Below, piece after piece: positions 8,979-17,852 of a stretch of DNA of 60,775 bases; position 1 is the first letter of the stretch, and every line of letters begins with the position of its first letter. Source of the stretch: CAZJUP01 sp964549275 (GTDB taxonomy: Bacteria; Fidelibacterota; Marinisomatia; Marinisomatales; TCS55); contig CAZJUP010000016.1 in the NCBI GenBank assembly GCA_964549275.1, positions 1 through 60,775 on the forward strand, read 5' to 3'. The notes beneath the pieces are model-generated. The model searched no databases. It was not told the DNA's origin and saw only the letters and a program-made list of their open reading frames with translations. The position numbers were made by a program, and so were the translations under genes.

Positions 8979-10408
8979 TCTGATTGGGTTAAGACCCTAG
9001 AGAATCGCCAATCAAAAATTTGCAATAAAACTCCTATGGATAATAGACCCAGACCCACTCCGGTAAAGACATTACTGAACTCCAAAAAAACATCATTGTA
9101 TTCAAGGACAGGTATAGATTGTATATTTAGCAACCTTCCATGAATGAATAAAACGACTCCGGTTATTACTGGCACCCACTTAATCATCCAGCTTGTTTTC
9201 AAGGGGAAAGGGTAAATGCTGAACAGGAGACACCATCCCAACCAAGAAAGAATTTGAAACCCGTTTAGACTTCTAAAATAATCTAATATGTTTTTAAATG
9301 GACTCATCCAAAGAGGTCCTGAATAATACGCTGGTCTATCTGAATAATATAAAACACGTGTGTTTCCGGTTTTTATTCCCTTAAGAATTGTCCTGGATTT
9401 ATCCTTGTGATTCAAATGTTGCCAAAGGGGTATTTCTACTGCATTCCACAGTTTAGTCGTTGGACCATAACCATGATAATCAGCCCCCCCTAATAAAAAT
9501 AAGTTTTTTGCCTTAGCTGTATCTATAATTTTTTTATGAATACTTTGGGGATATGCCAACTGATTTTTATTGGCAATTTCAAATCCATCCGCCCTATTAG
9601 AAACATAGTATTCAATGGAATTCCTTCTATCATCAAACCAATGGGCAATCCCCACAATAGCGCCCTGACGGTGAGCTTCCTGAATCACAATGGAGTCTTC
9701 TTTTCCGAAGGTAACAAGTGAATCAGTCAGCCCTAAAAGAACCATGTGGTTACTCCCTGAAAATTCTAACCCCGTCATCACATGGGGAGATGGGGGTAAT
9801 TCACCAAGGTGTTGACGATTGACCAGTTCCAATGTCTTTGCATTATGGTTATGTTCTGTTAGAAAAAATGCATCGTACCCATTGCGTCTATGCCACTCCA
9901 TCTGTCTTTCGTGTGTTATAAGACCATCGTGGCTAAAATGAGAATGGGCATGCGTATTAAATAATATTATTTCTTTAGAGTGGTTTATGAGAGTATTTGA
10001 TGGTAAGGGCCAAAATATCATCCAGGATAAAATAAAAAAGCCCAAACCAAATATTGTCGGAATCGCTAAAATCCAATACTTTATTCTTGTAACAATAGAG
10101 TCCTGTTTCATTTTAATTATTAAAATAACGCCAACAAGAATAAAAGACCATCCCCATATAGAAATGAATTCTTCTAAAGGATTACCGGCACGGAGATAGA
10201 ATAAAGGTAACCCAACTAGAGGCTCAAGAAGAACTCTTATCCAGCTTATATTTATAGAGAATATTGTATCCGGTTTAAAAGTTACAGCATCTATGATTTG
10301 AATTGACCGGTGAAAAAATAGATTTATTCCGATCATGGTCACGAACGATATCGTCAAAAAGATGTGATTTGTACAAAATTTTCGAAATCTTAAAAATAAT
10401 TTATTCAA
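8975..10408 (-). CDS. Membrane-embedded PHP-domain metallohydrolase (CehA/McbA-like)
   Basis: A 477-aa protein with hydrophobic helices at the N terminus (about four segments in residues 15-130), a PHP phosphoesterase domain in the middle and about three more helices at the C terminus. The PHP metal-binding signature is visible as LFNTHAHSHFSHDGLITH, followed by FLTEHNHN, a GIAHW histidine and GGADYHGYG. CehA/McbA proteins are the family often named carbaryl hydrolase or polymerase-and-histidinol-phosphatase-like. The membrane framing suggests that the catalytic domain faces the periplasm or cytoplasm while anchored. It is the second gene of a pair with the GNAT at 10401 (8-base overlap). The substrate is unknown; a phosphoester or glycan-lipid phosphate is plausible. 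Confidence 0.8.
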   Translation of the reverse strand: MNKLFLRFRKFCTNHIFLTISFVTMIGINLFFHRSIQIIDAVTFKPDTIFSINISWIRVLLEPLVGLPLFYLRAGNPLEEFISIWGWSFILVGVILIIKMKQDSIVTRIKYWILAIPTIFGLGFFILSWMIFWPLPSNTLINHSKEIILFNTHAHSHFSHDGLITHERQMEWHRRNGYDAFFLTEHNHNAKTLELVNRQHLGELPPSPHVMTGLEFSGSNHMVLLGLTDSLVTFGKEDSIVIQEAHRQGAIVGIAHWFDDRRNSIEYYVSNRADGFEIANKNQLAYPQSIHKKIIDTAKAKNLFLLGGADYHGYGPTTKLWNAVEIPLWQHLNHKDKSRTILKGIKTGNTRVLYYSDRPAYYSGPLWMSPFKNILDYFRSLNGFQILSWLGWCLLFSIYPFPLKTSWMIKWVPVITGVVLFIHGRLLNIQSIPVLEYNDVFLEFSNVFTGVGLGLLSIGVLLQIFDWRFSRVLTQSD

Positions 10409-11003
10409 ATGACATCGCCATGATTATAGAATTAGAATTTTGCTTTAGTTTTGTCATGCCAAATTTTTCATAAAAGTGAAATGCCCGCGTATTCTTAGAA
10501 CTTAAACCCAAATGAACCCCAATAGATCCCTGATGTTTTAGATACACAATAAAATGATCCATTAATTGTTTTCCCATTCCCTTTCCTTGTGCCTCTGGCA
10601 GCAAATCAATATGAAGGTGGGAAGGGTATTTTGGGAGGTTTTCAGGTTGTTCCGGATGAAACAAGAGATGAATTAATGCTTCATCTTCAGACCATTTCTC
10701 TGCTGACGATTGAGGATCAGTATATTGTTTCTGGACTTTTGGGAGCCAATTTGTTTTTACTTTTTGGTAAAATTTCTCTGTGTTCAAAGTACCAATAATA
10801 TATCCTACGGGTTTGTTATGGCTCTCTAATATAAAGGAGGATTCGGGTTCTAAAGTTACATAGGGTCCTGCATAAATATGCCCCAATAGCCTTGGGTCAT
10901 CAAATAGTTTTGTGGCATCCTTTCCGGAATCGCCTGTTTTTAAACAAATGTCATAAACACGATTTAAGTCTCGGGATTGATACGAACGAATCTTGAAGGG
11001 CAC
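10401..11003 (-). CDS. GNAT family N-acetyltransferase, resembling the O-GlcNAcase C-terminal HAT-like domain
   Basis: A 200-aa GCN5-related acyltransferase. The acetyl-CoA binding motif A is QGKGMGKQLM, preceded by a hydrophobic strand (YPSHLHIDLLPE). It ends with the usual HFYEKFGMTKL stretch. The YPSHLHIDLLPEAQGKG pattern and the insertion between motifs D and A (VKTNWLPKVQKQYTDPQSS) are like the bacterial homologues of the HAT-like domain of eukaryotic O-GlcNAcase. This similarity is from memory and should be tested. It overlaps and precedes the CehA-like gene and diverges from the radical SAM gene at 11137 across about 130 bases. Possible amino-sugar or small-molecule acetylation. Confidence 0.82.
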   Translation of the reverse strand: MPFKIRSYQSRDLNRVYDICLKTGDSGKDATKLFDDPRLLGHIYAGPYVTLEPESSFILESHNKPVGYIIGTLNTEKFYQKVKTNWLPKVQKQYTDPQSSAEKWSEDEALIHLLFHPEQPENLPKYPSHLHIDLLPEAQGKGMGKQLMDHFIVYLKHQGSIGVHLGLSSKNTRAFHFYEKFGMTKLKQNSNSIIMAMSFE

Positions 11004-11136
11004 TGAATTCTAACAATAGTTTATGACTCAATTTAGGGCATATTTGATTTTTAATTAAACGGAAAACACAGCTACGCTTCGTGAATATTGGGATACCAGA
11101 ATAAGGTATTGACTGTTGTATTTTCAGCCTTCGATA

Positions 11137-12420
11137 ATGGCAAAAAATTCCAAAAATAAAGATTACCCAATGAAGTGGAGAGAATTCAGTAAAAATAAAC
11201 TGTTTCAATCTTTAGGCAAATCCACACAGGATTTTATAAAAAATAAGGGGCATACCTATCGTTTTACGATTCAGGAATTAACCCAGATTACTGAAATGGC
11301 TGCAGATTTCGGTATGTGGAGGGAATCAATAATATCAGAGTACTGGGAAAAGGCAGAACGGAAATTTGTACTAAATAATCCTACGGAGAAAAAAAGTATT
11401 CTTTGCAGTATCAAGAAAGAATGGGTCCGGTTAAAAGACACTGCCACGAAATATGAGACAACAGCGCCCAAAGTAAGAAGTGTTCCTCGAAAAATCACTG
11501 ACCACACAAACGGCAACGAAGTTTTCGGGCTCTGCCCCGTCGCTTCTGAAAAGACAGTCTGTTGCAATTTGCACACTATCGACGCTGTGCAGGGATGTGG
11601 ATTGGGATGCAGTTATTGCAGTATTCAAACTTTCTATGAGGATGGCGCCATTGGGATTGAGACCAACCTTAAAGAAAAGTTAGCCAGTATTCAATTAGAC
11701 CCAACCAAAAATTACCATATTGGTTCAGGACAATCCTCTGACTCCCTTGCTATGGGAAATCGAAACGGCATATTGGATGCTCAATTAAATTTTGCAAAAA
11801 ATCATCCTAATATTATTTTTGAGTTCAAAACAAAAACTAAAAATATCGACCATTTTTTACCCCGAAAACTTCCAAAAAATATATTCGTCTGCTGGACGCT
11901 GAATCCTCAAATAATTATCGACCATGAGGAACATTTTACTGCGTCACTTAACCAACGAATAACCGCCGCCAGGCAACTTGCAGACAAAGGAGTTATTGTA
12001 GGTTTCCATTTTCATCCTATTATGTATTATGAGGGATATGAAAAGGGGTATACAACTATAGTCAAGTCATTGCTATCCACTTTCTCTCCAATGGAAGTTG
12101 GCATGGTATCACTGGGAACATTGACTTTCATCAAACCTGCCATCAAAAGTCTTCGTTCCTTAGGAATTCCAAGTAAAGTTTTGCAGATACCCATGGAAGA
12201 TGCCTCGGGTAAATATTCTTACCCTTTAAAAACCAAAGAAAAAATATTTAGTACTGTATTAAATGCTTTCACTCCATGGCATAACAAAGTATTTTTCTAT
12301 TTCTGCATGGAGGACAAGAAATTATGGGAATCGGTGATAGGGACTTGCTACAAATCAAATGATGAATTTGAAAAAGCTCTATTCAGCAGTGTTTCAGAAA
12401 AAATGAACTTTTCGTTATAA
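11137..12420 (+). CDS. splB: Spore photoproduct lyase-like radical SAM protein
   Basis: A 427-aa radical S-adenosylmethionine enzyme. The cluster-binding motif is C154-GLG-C158-SY-C161 (CxxxCxxC), set in DAVQGCGLGCSYCSIQTFY, the position seen in spore photoproduct lyases, and the C-terminal FYFCMEDKKLWESVIG matches the family's conserved end. In spore formers this enzyme repairs the 5-thyminyl-5,6-dihydrothymine lesion. Nothing here suggests a spore former, and relatives in non-sporulating bacteria are known but uncharacterised. The ATG at 11137 is chosen over a TTG at 11116 because it is a canonical codon and gives the family-like N terminus. The N-terminal 100 residues are helical and are not part of the radical SAM core. 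It diverges from the GNAT/PHP pair and ends just before a strong terminator. Confidence 0.82.
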   Translation: MAKNSKNKDYPMKWREFSKNKLFQSLGKSTQDFIKNKGHTYRFTIQELTQITEMAADFGMWRESIISEYWEKAERKFVLNNPTEKKSILCSIKKEWVRLKDTATKYETTAPKVRSVPRKITDHTNGNEVFGLCPVASEKTVCCNLHTIDAVQGCGLGCSYCSIQTFYEDGAIGIETNLKEKLASIQLDPTKNYHIGSGQSSDSLAMGNRNGILDAQLNFAKNHPNIIFEFKTKTKNIDHFLPRKLPKNIFVCWTLNPQIIIDHEEHFTASLNQRITAARQLADKGVIVGFHFHPIMYYEGYEKGYTTIVKSLLSTFSPMEVGMVSLGTLTFIKPAIKSLRSLGIPSKVLQIPMEDASGKYSYPLKTKEKIFSTVLNAFTPWHNKVFFYFCMEDKKLWESVIGTCYKSNDEFEKALFSSVSEKMNFSL

Positions 12421-12506
12421 ATGTAAAAAGTGTTATTAGGGATAGTTTCACTACTCAACTTATGCAGTTGCTACAGCTGACAGGGACTAACCTTCACCCA
12501 TATAAT

Positions 12507-12544
12507 AAAAATGCCTTTTCGCCAAAAGGCGAAAAGGCATTTTT
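12507..12544. terminator. Strong bidirectional intrinsic terminator
   Basis: A perfect 17-base inverted repeat around an AAAA loop: left arm 12507-12523 (AAAAATGCCTTTTCGCC), right arm 12528-12544. The core is GC-rich and the flanks are A5 on one side and T5 on the other, so it can stop transcription in both directions. It lies exactly between the radical SAM gene ending at 12420 (plus) and tRNA-Asn (minus), which converge on it. It is the cleanest terminator in the window. Confidence 0.9.
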
Positions 12545-12545
12545 G

Positions 12546-12618
12546 CTCCGGAGGAGGGACTCGAACCCCCGACCTGGTGGTTAACAGCCACTCGCTCTAC
12601 CAACTGAGCTACTCCGGA
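12546..12618 (-). tRNA. tRNA-Asn (anticodon GTT)
   Basis: A 73-nt cloverleaf on the minus strand. The acceptor arms TCCGGAG and CTCCGGA pair fully, the D arm carries AGCTCAGTTGGTAGAGC, the anticodon loop is CTGTTAA (GTT, Asn) and the T arm is GGGGGTTCGAGTCCCTC-like with the invariant TTCGA. The discriminator base is G. CCA is not encoded and must be added after transcription. The convergent terminator starts two bases beyond its 3' end. Confidence 0.97.
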
Positions 12619-12683
12619 TCGTATAGTGTTTTATTCCAAAAAGCGCGGTGAATTTATAATGATAAATCCCCTCCACCAAACAG

Positions 12684-14543
12684 TTACATTTCTTTTTCGG
12701 CCCTGACTTCCAAACCGTCCACAAATTGCCCGTGATCCAAATGCGTTGAATTTATATAAACTATACCCTCTTCTCCATGGGGTTCGCCAATTATAGAATG
12801 GGCAGATTTTAATCCACCTAACCACCATCGTCCATCCTGAATATAAACCAGATCACCCGGGTTGGCTTTCATACGATTCATATCATTTTTTGAAAATCGC
12901 ATAGTATCTTCATCAGAATCCTCCAGGCGCCAATTCACCAAAACTTTTTCACCTGTTTCTTCATTCACTGCCGACCCTTTGAAAATAGCCTTCAATTTTT
13001 GAGCATCAAAAACGGTCAATCCCTCCAGTTTCTTATCTGATTCCGGTTTTGTAAACAGAGCAAAGATGACGCCCACTCCAGTACAAACAACAATATTATA
13101 CAGAGCTCCGATATAAGAATATCCACGTCCTGGACGAAGTTCAATCCCATGAGAAAATGGACTGATTAGTTCAGGATTGAATTGCCCCAAGATCATTAAA
13201 AATGCACCGCCGATAAATGTAGCAATCACCGCGGATGAAGTAAATCGTTTCCAAAAAATACCTAAAAAAACACCCACGACCAATGGGGGTGTGAATGTGG
13301 AATGGAACCATCCATGGGCTTCATAAATTGAATCAAATGAATTGAAAAATGGGACAAGGATAACAGCAATCACCTTAACGCCAATGGATGTCCAACGGGC
13401 AAATTCCAATTGCTGTTTTTCTGTTTTTATTTTTTTATTTAGAGGACGATAAATATCATTTACAATAATGGCAGAGGACGCATTCACCAGTGTATCTGCC
13501 GTAGACATAAGTGCTGCGCAAAGTGCCGCAATAATAAAACCGAATACACCTGGAGCAGAAACAATATTGGTTACAGCAACAAATACATCATTGGCAGCCA
13601 ATCCTTCGGGAAGAACCCCGGGAACAGCTGTGGAAATAGCTCGCCCAACCCACCCCGCGTTCGAAACAACAATAGCGGAAATCGGCAAGATAAACAGCAC
13701 ATTAAAGGCAGCAGCTTTTCTTCCTTCATTCACACTTTTTGCCGCCATAAATCGCATGATGAGTCCTTGATTTAGGAACAGAAAACCCACAGATCCCGCA
13801 ATCCCATCCTGCCAGAATATTCCGACAAAATTAAAATCAGGTGGATGGTTAAAATGGGCCAGTGGCAATTTTTCAGCTGGAGATAAATTCATCCAAAATG
13901 CTTTCAATCCTGACAAAGCAGTGTGATCCCCTAAATACTGAATCCCTAAAAAGAAAAGAAGCATCCCGGCAAAAATGAGGATAAATCCCTGGAAAAGATC
14001 CGTAAAAATGACGGATGTCTGCCCTCCAAAATGCATATAAATCGTGGTGGCAACCGCAATCAGAATTACGGTTAACATTAATGGAATACCATAGATTCGA
14101 TACAAAGCCGTTGCCAGGGTTAAGAACTGAATGGCAATATATCCAATCATATACAGAAGGGTCATCATTGTGGCCAAATATCGTGCGGTCCGATTGAATC
14201 GTCGTTCAAAATATTCCGGGATGGATCTTACTTTGGTATAATATATAATTGGAAGCCACCCAAACATGAACAATGGCATGAAGAACCAATCATTCAAGTA
14301 GGTCATGGTGGATGAAAGTCCATACTGGTAGGCTTTGGTAGAATATTTTACAAAACTATGTGATCCTACACCGGTGGCCACAATCGAAATTGTAATCAGC
14401 CACCATGCAAACCTTCGACCTCCAAAGAAATAATCTGATGTGGTTTTACTGTATTTACCAAAATACGCACCAAAGCCCATGACCAATACAAAATAGGCTA
14501 TGATAACAATTCGATCTAATGAGGTCCCTACTGCAATGTCCAT
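12684..14543 (-). CDS. Sodium:solute symporter (SSS family) with a soluble C-terminal tail
   Basis: A 619-aa membrane transporter. The start is the ATG at 14543, which overlaps the preceding stop as TAATG; the longer frame upstream lies inside the neighbour. About thirteen hydrophobic helices fit the LeuT-like SSS fold. Visible family features are DYFFGGRRFAWWLITISIVA near the start, the GQTSVIFTDLFQG segment, and ALCAALMSTADTLVNASSAI, the region containing the sodium-coordinating serines. After the last helix about 100 hydrophilic residues follow (from FTKPESDKKLEGLTVF), containing a small beta-rich stretch (ANPGDLVYIQDGRWWLGGL) that is not standard for SSS. The substrate is unknown: sugar, nucleoside or amino-acid derivative. 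Likely one operon with the 70-aa protein. Confidence 0.88.
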   Translation of the reverse strand: MDIAVGTSLDRIVIIAYFVLVMGFGAYFGKYSKTTSDYFFGGRRFAWWLITISIVATGVGSHSFVKYSTKAYQYGLSSTMTYLNDWFFMPLFMFGWLPIIYYTKVRSIPEYFERRFNRTARYLATMMTLLYMIGYIAIQFLTLATALYRIYGIPLMLTVILIAVATTIYMHFGGQTSVIFTDLFQGFILIFAGMLLFFLGIQYLGDHTALSGLKAFWMNLSPAEKLPLAHFNHPPDFNFVGIFWQDGIAGSVGFLFLNQGLIMRFMAAKSVNEGRKAAAFNVLFILPISAIVVSNAGWVGRAISTAVPGVLPEGLAANDVFVAVTNIVSAPGVFGFIIAALCAALMSTADTLVNASSAIIVNDIYRPLNKKIKTEKQQLEFARWTSIGVKVIAVILVPFFNSFDSIYEAHGWFHSTFTPPLVVGVFLGIFWKRFTSSAVIATFIGGAFLMILGQFNPELISPFSHGIELRPGRGYSYIGALYNIVVCTGVGVIFALFTKPESDKKLEGLTVFDAQKLKAIFKGSAVNEETGEKVLVNWRLEDSDEDTMRFSKNDMNRMKANPGDLVYIQDGRWWLGGLKSAHSIIGEPHGEEGIVYINSTHLDHGQFVDGLEVRAEKEM

Positions 14544-14755
14544 TATTGCCCCCCAATCGCAAGAAATATAAAAAGAGCATGAATCCCCGCATAAAAAATG
14601 AAACCATATATCAGAACCAGAAACCATTTTTTATGACGGTGGAATGACATCCTCAGCGCTCGGGTACGCATAATGAGGATCATTCCCAAAACAAAAGCAA
14701 TACCTCCAACTCCATATAAATATAAATAAGGAAGCCAAGTTTGAGCAAAATCCAT
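14543..14755 (-). CDS. Small two-helix membrane protein coupled to the SSS transporter
   Basis: A 70-aa protein with two transmembrane helices (about residues 10-28 and 44-67) separated by a very basic loop (RTRALRMSFHRHKKW). Its stop overlaps the transporter's start as TAATG, implying translational coupling and a fixed stoichiometry. Small companion subunits are known for other SSS symporters (the DUF4212 group), but I do not see that family's hallmark residues, so this may be an unrelated helper. Length, composition and coupling make it a real gene. An accessory or assembly subunit is inferred. Confidence 0.72.
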   Translation of the reverse strand: MDFAQTWLPYLYLYGVGGIAFVLGMILIMRTRALRMSFHRHKKWFLVLIYGFIFYAGIHALFIFLAIGGQ

Positions 14756-14759
14756 AATA

Positions 14760-15245
14760 TTATTTCAGTTTATCAAATTCAGATTTTAGTTTATCATATG
14801 TTTCAAGTAGACCATCGACCATGACTTTTGTATGACCAATTACAGGCATAAAATTAGTATCTCCAATCCATCTGGGTACCACGTGAAAATGGATATGGTC
14901 TGCAATTCCGGCTCCTCCGGCATCTCCGATATTTGCTCCAAAATTAAACCCTTGCGCTTTCATTTCTGTTTTAAGAATGGTCATGCTTTGGTTAGAGAGA
15001 AGCATAATTTCGTTTAAAGTATCCGGGGATAAGGTGTGTGTAGATTCCACATGATCGTAGGGTGCTATCATCAAATGCCCATTATTATAGGGATAAAGAT
15101 TCATCAGAATTACAGCATTTTTTCCGCGAAAAAGAATTAAGTCTTCCCTGTCATTACTTCTATTGGATTTTTGACAAAAAATACATCCTTTTTCTTTTTC
15201 CGCACGGATATATTCCATCCGCCAGGGAGCCCATAATTTATCCAT
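14760..15245 (-). CDS. HIT family nucleotide hydrolase/phosphorylase
   Basis: A 161-aa histidine-triad protein, acting on nucleoside phosphates or dinucleoside polyphosphates. The catalytic triad region DHIHFHVVPRW gives H-x-H-x-H, and the family's N-terminal WAPWRMEYI and CIFC (a possible zinc-binding pair) are typical of the Ap4A-phosphorylase-like bacterial branch. It is four bases upstream of the small membrane protein gene, so transcription is probably shared, but no functional link to the transporter is evident. Assignment to the superfamily is secure; the exact substrate is not. Confidence 0.92.
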   Translation of the reverse strand: MDKLWAPWRMEYIRAEKEKGCIFCQKSNRSNDREDLILFRGKNAVILMNLYPYNNGHLMIAPYDHVESTHTLSPDTLNEIMLLSNQSMTILKTEMKAQGFNFGANIGDAGGAGIADHIHFHVVPRWIGDTNFMPVIGHTKVMVDGLLETYDKLKSEFDKLK

Positions 15246-15373
15246 GGAAAACGGGATAGGGATTTGGTATGATGGAATAGGTACGATGGTTCATCATTGT
15301 TGGGAATTTACTTTCTACCTGAATTGTTGTTATTTGTTGAAAATATTTTATTGAGTTCTAAAGATTCAGCTGC

Positions 15374-17458
15374 CTACTCTTCCTCTTGCGCCGCCTTGGC
15401 TGCAGCAGTAACTTTTGCTTCCATGTCCCTCGGTACTTCTTCATAGTGACTAAAGTCCTCAGCATGGATTCCTCTTCCACCTGTGATCGATCTCAGAGTT
15501 GTGGAATAATGATATAATTCGCTTTGAGGTGCTTTGGCACGAATCACCTGAAACGCCCCCTCAGAATCCATTCCCATTATTTTACCTCGACGACTGGAGA
15601 TATCTCCCATCACATCGCCCATATAATCTTCCGGCACTCTGATTTCAATGTCTAAAATGGGTTCCAGCAGGCAGGGTTGCGCTGACCGAAAGGCTTCTTT
15701 GAATGCTTCTTTTCCTGCAATTTGAAATGCAATATCTTTTGAGTCAACCGGATGCTGTTTACCGTCATAAAAATTCACTTTTAAATCCACCACTCGGTAT
15801 CCGGCCAGCACACCTTCTTCGCAAGCAGCCAGCACACCTTTTTCAACAGAGGGCACAAAAACACGGTCCACATTTTGTCCCACAAGCGATTCAGAAAACT
15901 CCACACCGTCTCCCCGATCTTTCGGCTCTATTTTCATCCAGACTTCAGCGAATTGTCCGGCGCCCCCGGATTGTTTTTTATGCCTGTATTTAGATTCACC
16001 ATTCCCGCGAATAGTTTCCCGATAAGGAATTCTCGGTTTAAACTGTTCGACTTCAACATTAAACCGGCGCTTTAACCTTTCGATTGAAACTTGAAGATGG
16101 AGTTCTCCCTGGCCAGACAAAACGGTTTGCTTTAATTCGGAATCTACATGATAAACAAATGTTGAATCTTCTTCATGAAGTGTGGCTAACCCTGTGGCAA
16201 TTTTTTCTTCATCTCCTTTGGATTTTGAACGGATGCCCACATGAATATTCGACTTAGGGAACTCCACCCCCGGTATATTGACGGGTTTATTTGACGGACA
16301 TAAGGTATTCCCTGTGTGGGTATCTTTTAATTTCACAACAGCGCCAATATCTCCTGCATTTAAGTTATTCACACTTAGCCGGTTTTTACCATTCAGCAAA
16401 TACATTTGACCAAACCGTTCATTTTTATTTCGAGTGCTGTTAAACATATCCATTCCGGTATTTACATGGCCAGAATAAACCCGGAAAAATGATAGTTCTC
16501 CAACATGGGGTTCACTAATGGTTTTAAAAACATAAACCACCGGTTCTTTTCCATCGAGGGACACTTCAACGCTATCTCCTGTTCGGGAGTTTGTTGCTGT
16601 AATTTTCTTTCGGTCGATGGGGGAAGAACCATACTTTGAAATAAAATCCATTAATCTTGCTACACCAACATTTTGATTAGCAGCAGTGCAAAAGAGAGGA
16701 ATAAAAATCTGATTTTGAATTGCATGATGAATTCCTCCACGCATTTCTTCCTCTGAAAGGTTTCCCTGTTCAAAAAACTTTTCTAAGAGGGAATCATCAG
16801 ATTCAGCCACAAATTCAATTAATTCCTGATGAAGGGCATGAACACGATCTTTCCATTCCTCAGGTAATTCGGATTCTGTGTATTTCCCGCTTCCATTGGT
16901 TTCGTAAGTAATAAGTTCGCTTCTTAAAACATCAATAATCTGATTAAACCCCGGGCCTTCATTTACTGGGATCTGCATAGGGAAGACATTATTCCCAAAA
17001 TGATCTTTTGCCTGAGTAAGAACGCGATCAAAATTGACATGCTCCCTGTCAAGTCCATTTACAACCAGGGTTTTAGGGATTCCATACTGTGAGGCATACC
17101 GCCACATGGTTTCCGTCCCCACCTCAACTCCATTCACTGCGTGAATCACCAAAACTGCCATATCCACTACAGCCAAAGATGAAATCGCCTCACCTACAAA
17201 ATCGGCATAACCTGGTGTATCGATAAAGTTAAACTTTTTTTCCAGCCATTCCACATGAAGCGGTGTTGAGTGAATTGAAATTTGTCGTTCATGTTCATCG
17301 TGATGGTAATCGGACACGGTCGATCCATTTTCAATAGATCCGATTCGATTAATTTCTCCACCACAAGATAGCATTGCCTCGGAGAGAAGAGTCTTCCCCG
17401 AGGCACCGTGCCCTACCACGGCAAAATTCCTTAAATCAGCTGAACCATAGTCTTTCAT
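15374..17458 (-). CDS. Elongation factor G-like GTPase (EF-G2 type)
   Basis: A 694-aa five-domain EF-G-like translational GTPase. The P loop is GHGASGKT (16-23) instead of the GHVDAGKT/GHIDAGKT of housekeeping EF-G, and G3 is DTPGY (80-84). The G4 motif, which reads guanine, is N134-G-L-D137 rather than NKxD, so the lysine is lost. Domains II, III, IV and V follow; domain III retains SGQGELHLQV, and domain IV has the RGNGESKYRHKKQSGGAGQFAEVWM stretch usual for this paralogue. The C terminus is acidic. Such EF-G-like proteins occur next to a canonical EF-G, possibly as ribosome recycling or stress factors. No ribosomal protein genes are nearby, supporting the paralogue call. Confidence 0.9.
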   Translation of the reverse strand: MKDYGSADLRNFAVVGHGASGKTLLSEAMLSCGGEINRIGSIENGSTVSDYHHDEHERQISIHSTPLHVEWLEKKFNFIDTPGYADFVGEAISSLAVVDMAVLVIHAVNGVEVGTETMWRYASQYGIPKTLVVNGLDREHVNFDRVLTQAKDHFGNNVFPMQIPVNEGPGFNQIIDVLRSELITYETNGSGKYTESELPEEWKDRVHALHQELIEFVAESDDSLLEKFFEQGNLSEEEMRGGIHHAIQNQIFIPLFCTAANQNVGVARLMDFISKYGSSPIDRKKITATNSRTGDSVEVSLDGKEPVVYVFKTISEPHVGELSFFRVYSGHVNTGMDMFNSTRNKNERFGQMYLLNGKNRLSVNNLNAGDIGAVVKLKDTHTGNTLCPSNKPVNIPGVEFPKSNIHVGIRSKSKGDEEKIATGLATLHEEDSTFVYHVDSELKQTVLSGQGELHLQVSIERLKRRFNVEVEQFKPRIPYRETIRGNGESKYRHKKQSGGAGQFAEVWMKIEPKDRGDGVEFSESLVGQNVDRVFVPSVEKGVLAACEEGVLAGYRVVDLKVNFYDGKQHPVDSKDIAFQIAGKEAFKEAFRSAQPCLLEPILDIEIRVPEDYMGDVMGDISSRRGKIMGMDSEGAFQVIRAKAPQSELYHYSTTLRSITGGRGIHAEDFSHYEEVPRDMEAKVTAAAKAAQEEE

Positions 17459-17566
17459 AATATATCCCCTTAATATTTGTTTATGGTATTCATCGATTAA
17501 GTGTGAATACCTTTTCTTAATTTAAGCTTCATTCTGTCCAAAACTTGTGCATAACAATCCGAGAGT

Positions 17567-17848
17567 TTAAGCCACATTTCCCTGAAAAAGTGAGTGTGAA
17601 ATTTCTTCGATGTAAGACCGCAAAACCGGAACAATATAAACAACCGATAAATCCAGTTGACCAAATTCCACGGCCAATATTCGCAATCGTTGCTCCAATG
17701 GTTTGGATTTATTCAGTACAAGATAGGTTTCCATATTCAATGAACACAGTCCGCCTTTAAAATTCCCTTTACCCTGAACAAGGTTTATGTCCATTTTTTC
17801 TGCCAGATCTTCAAACATCTCCATTAGTTTTTCAGGATTCACAGCCAT
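17567..17848 (-). CDS. Conserved-looking small protein of unknown function
   Basis: A 93-aa acidic protein, mostly helical at the N terminus (NPEKLMEMFEDLAEKM) and then with a compact strand-helix part (GGLCSLNMETYLVLNK, LRILAVEFGQLDLSVVYIVPVLRSYIEEI). One cysteine. No catalytic motif or membrane segment. It lies four bases downstream of the manC-like gene and is probably co-transcribed with it. I do not recognise the family. Its composition matches its neighbours and the operon placement argues that it is real; a small adaptor or regulator in sugar nucleotide synthesis is only a guess. Confidence 0.7.
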   Translation of the reverse strand: MAVNPEKLMEMFEDLAEKMDINLVQGKGNFKGGLCSLNMETYLVLNKSKPLEQRLRILAVEFGQLDLSVVYIVPVLRSYIEEISHSLFQGNVA

Positions 17849-17852
17849 GGAT

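Noticed and set aside
14544..14627. Extension of the symporter frame upstream of ATG 14543
   Set aside because: It overlaps the 70-aa gene in another frame and encodes a Cys-rich, unrelated stretch; TAATG coupling is more sensible.
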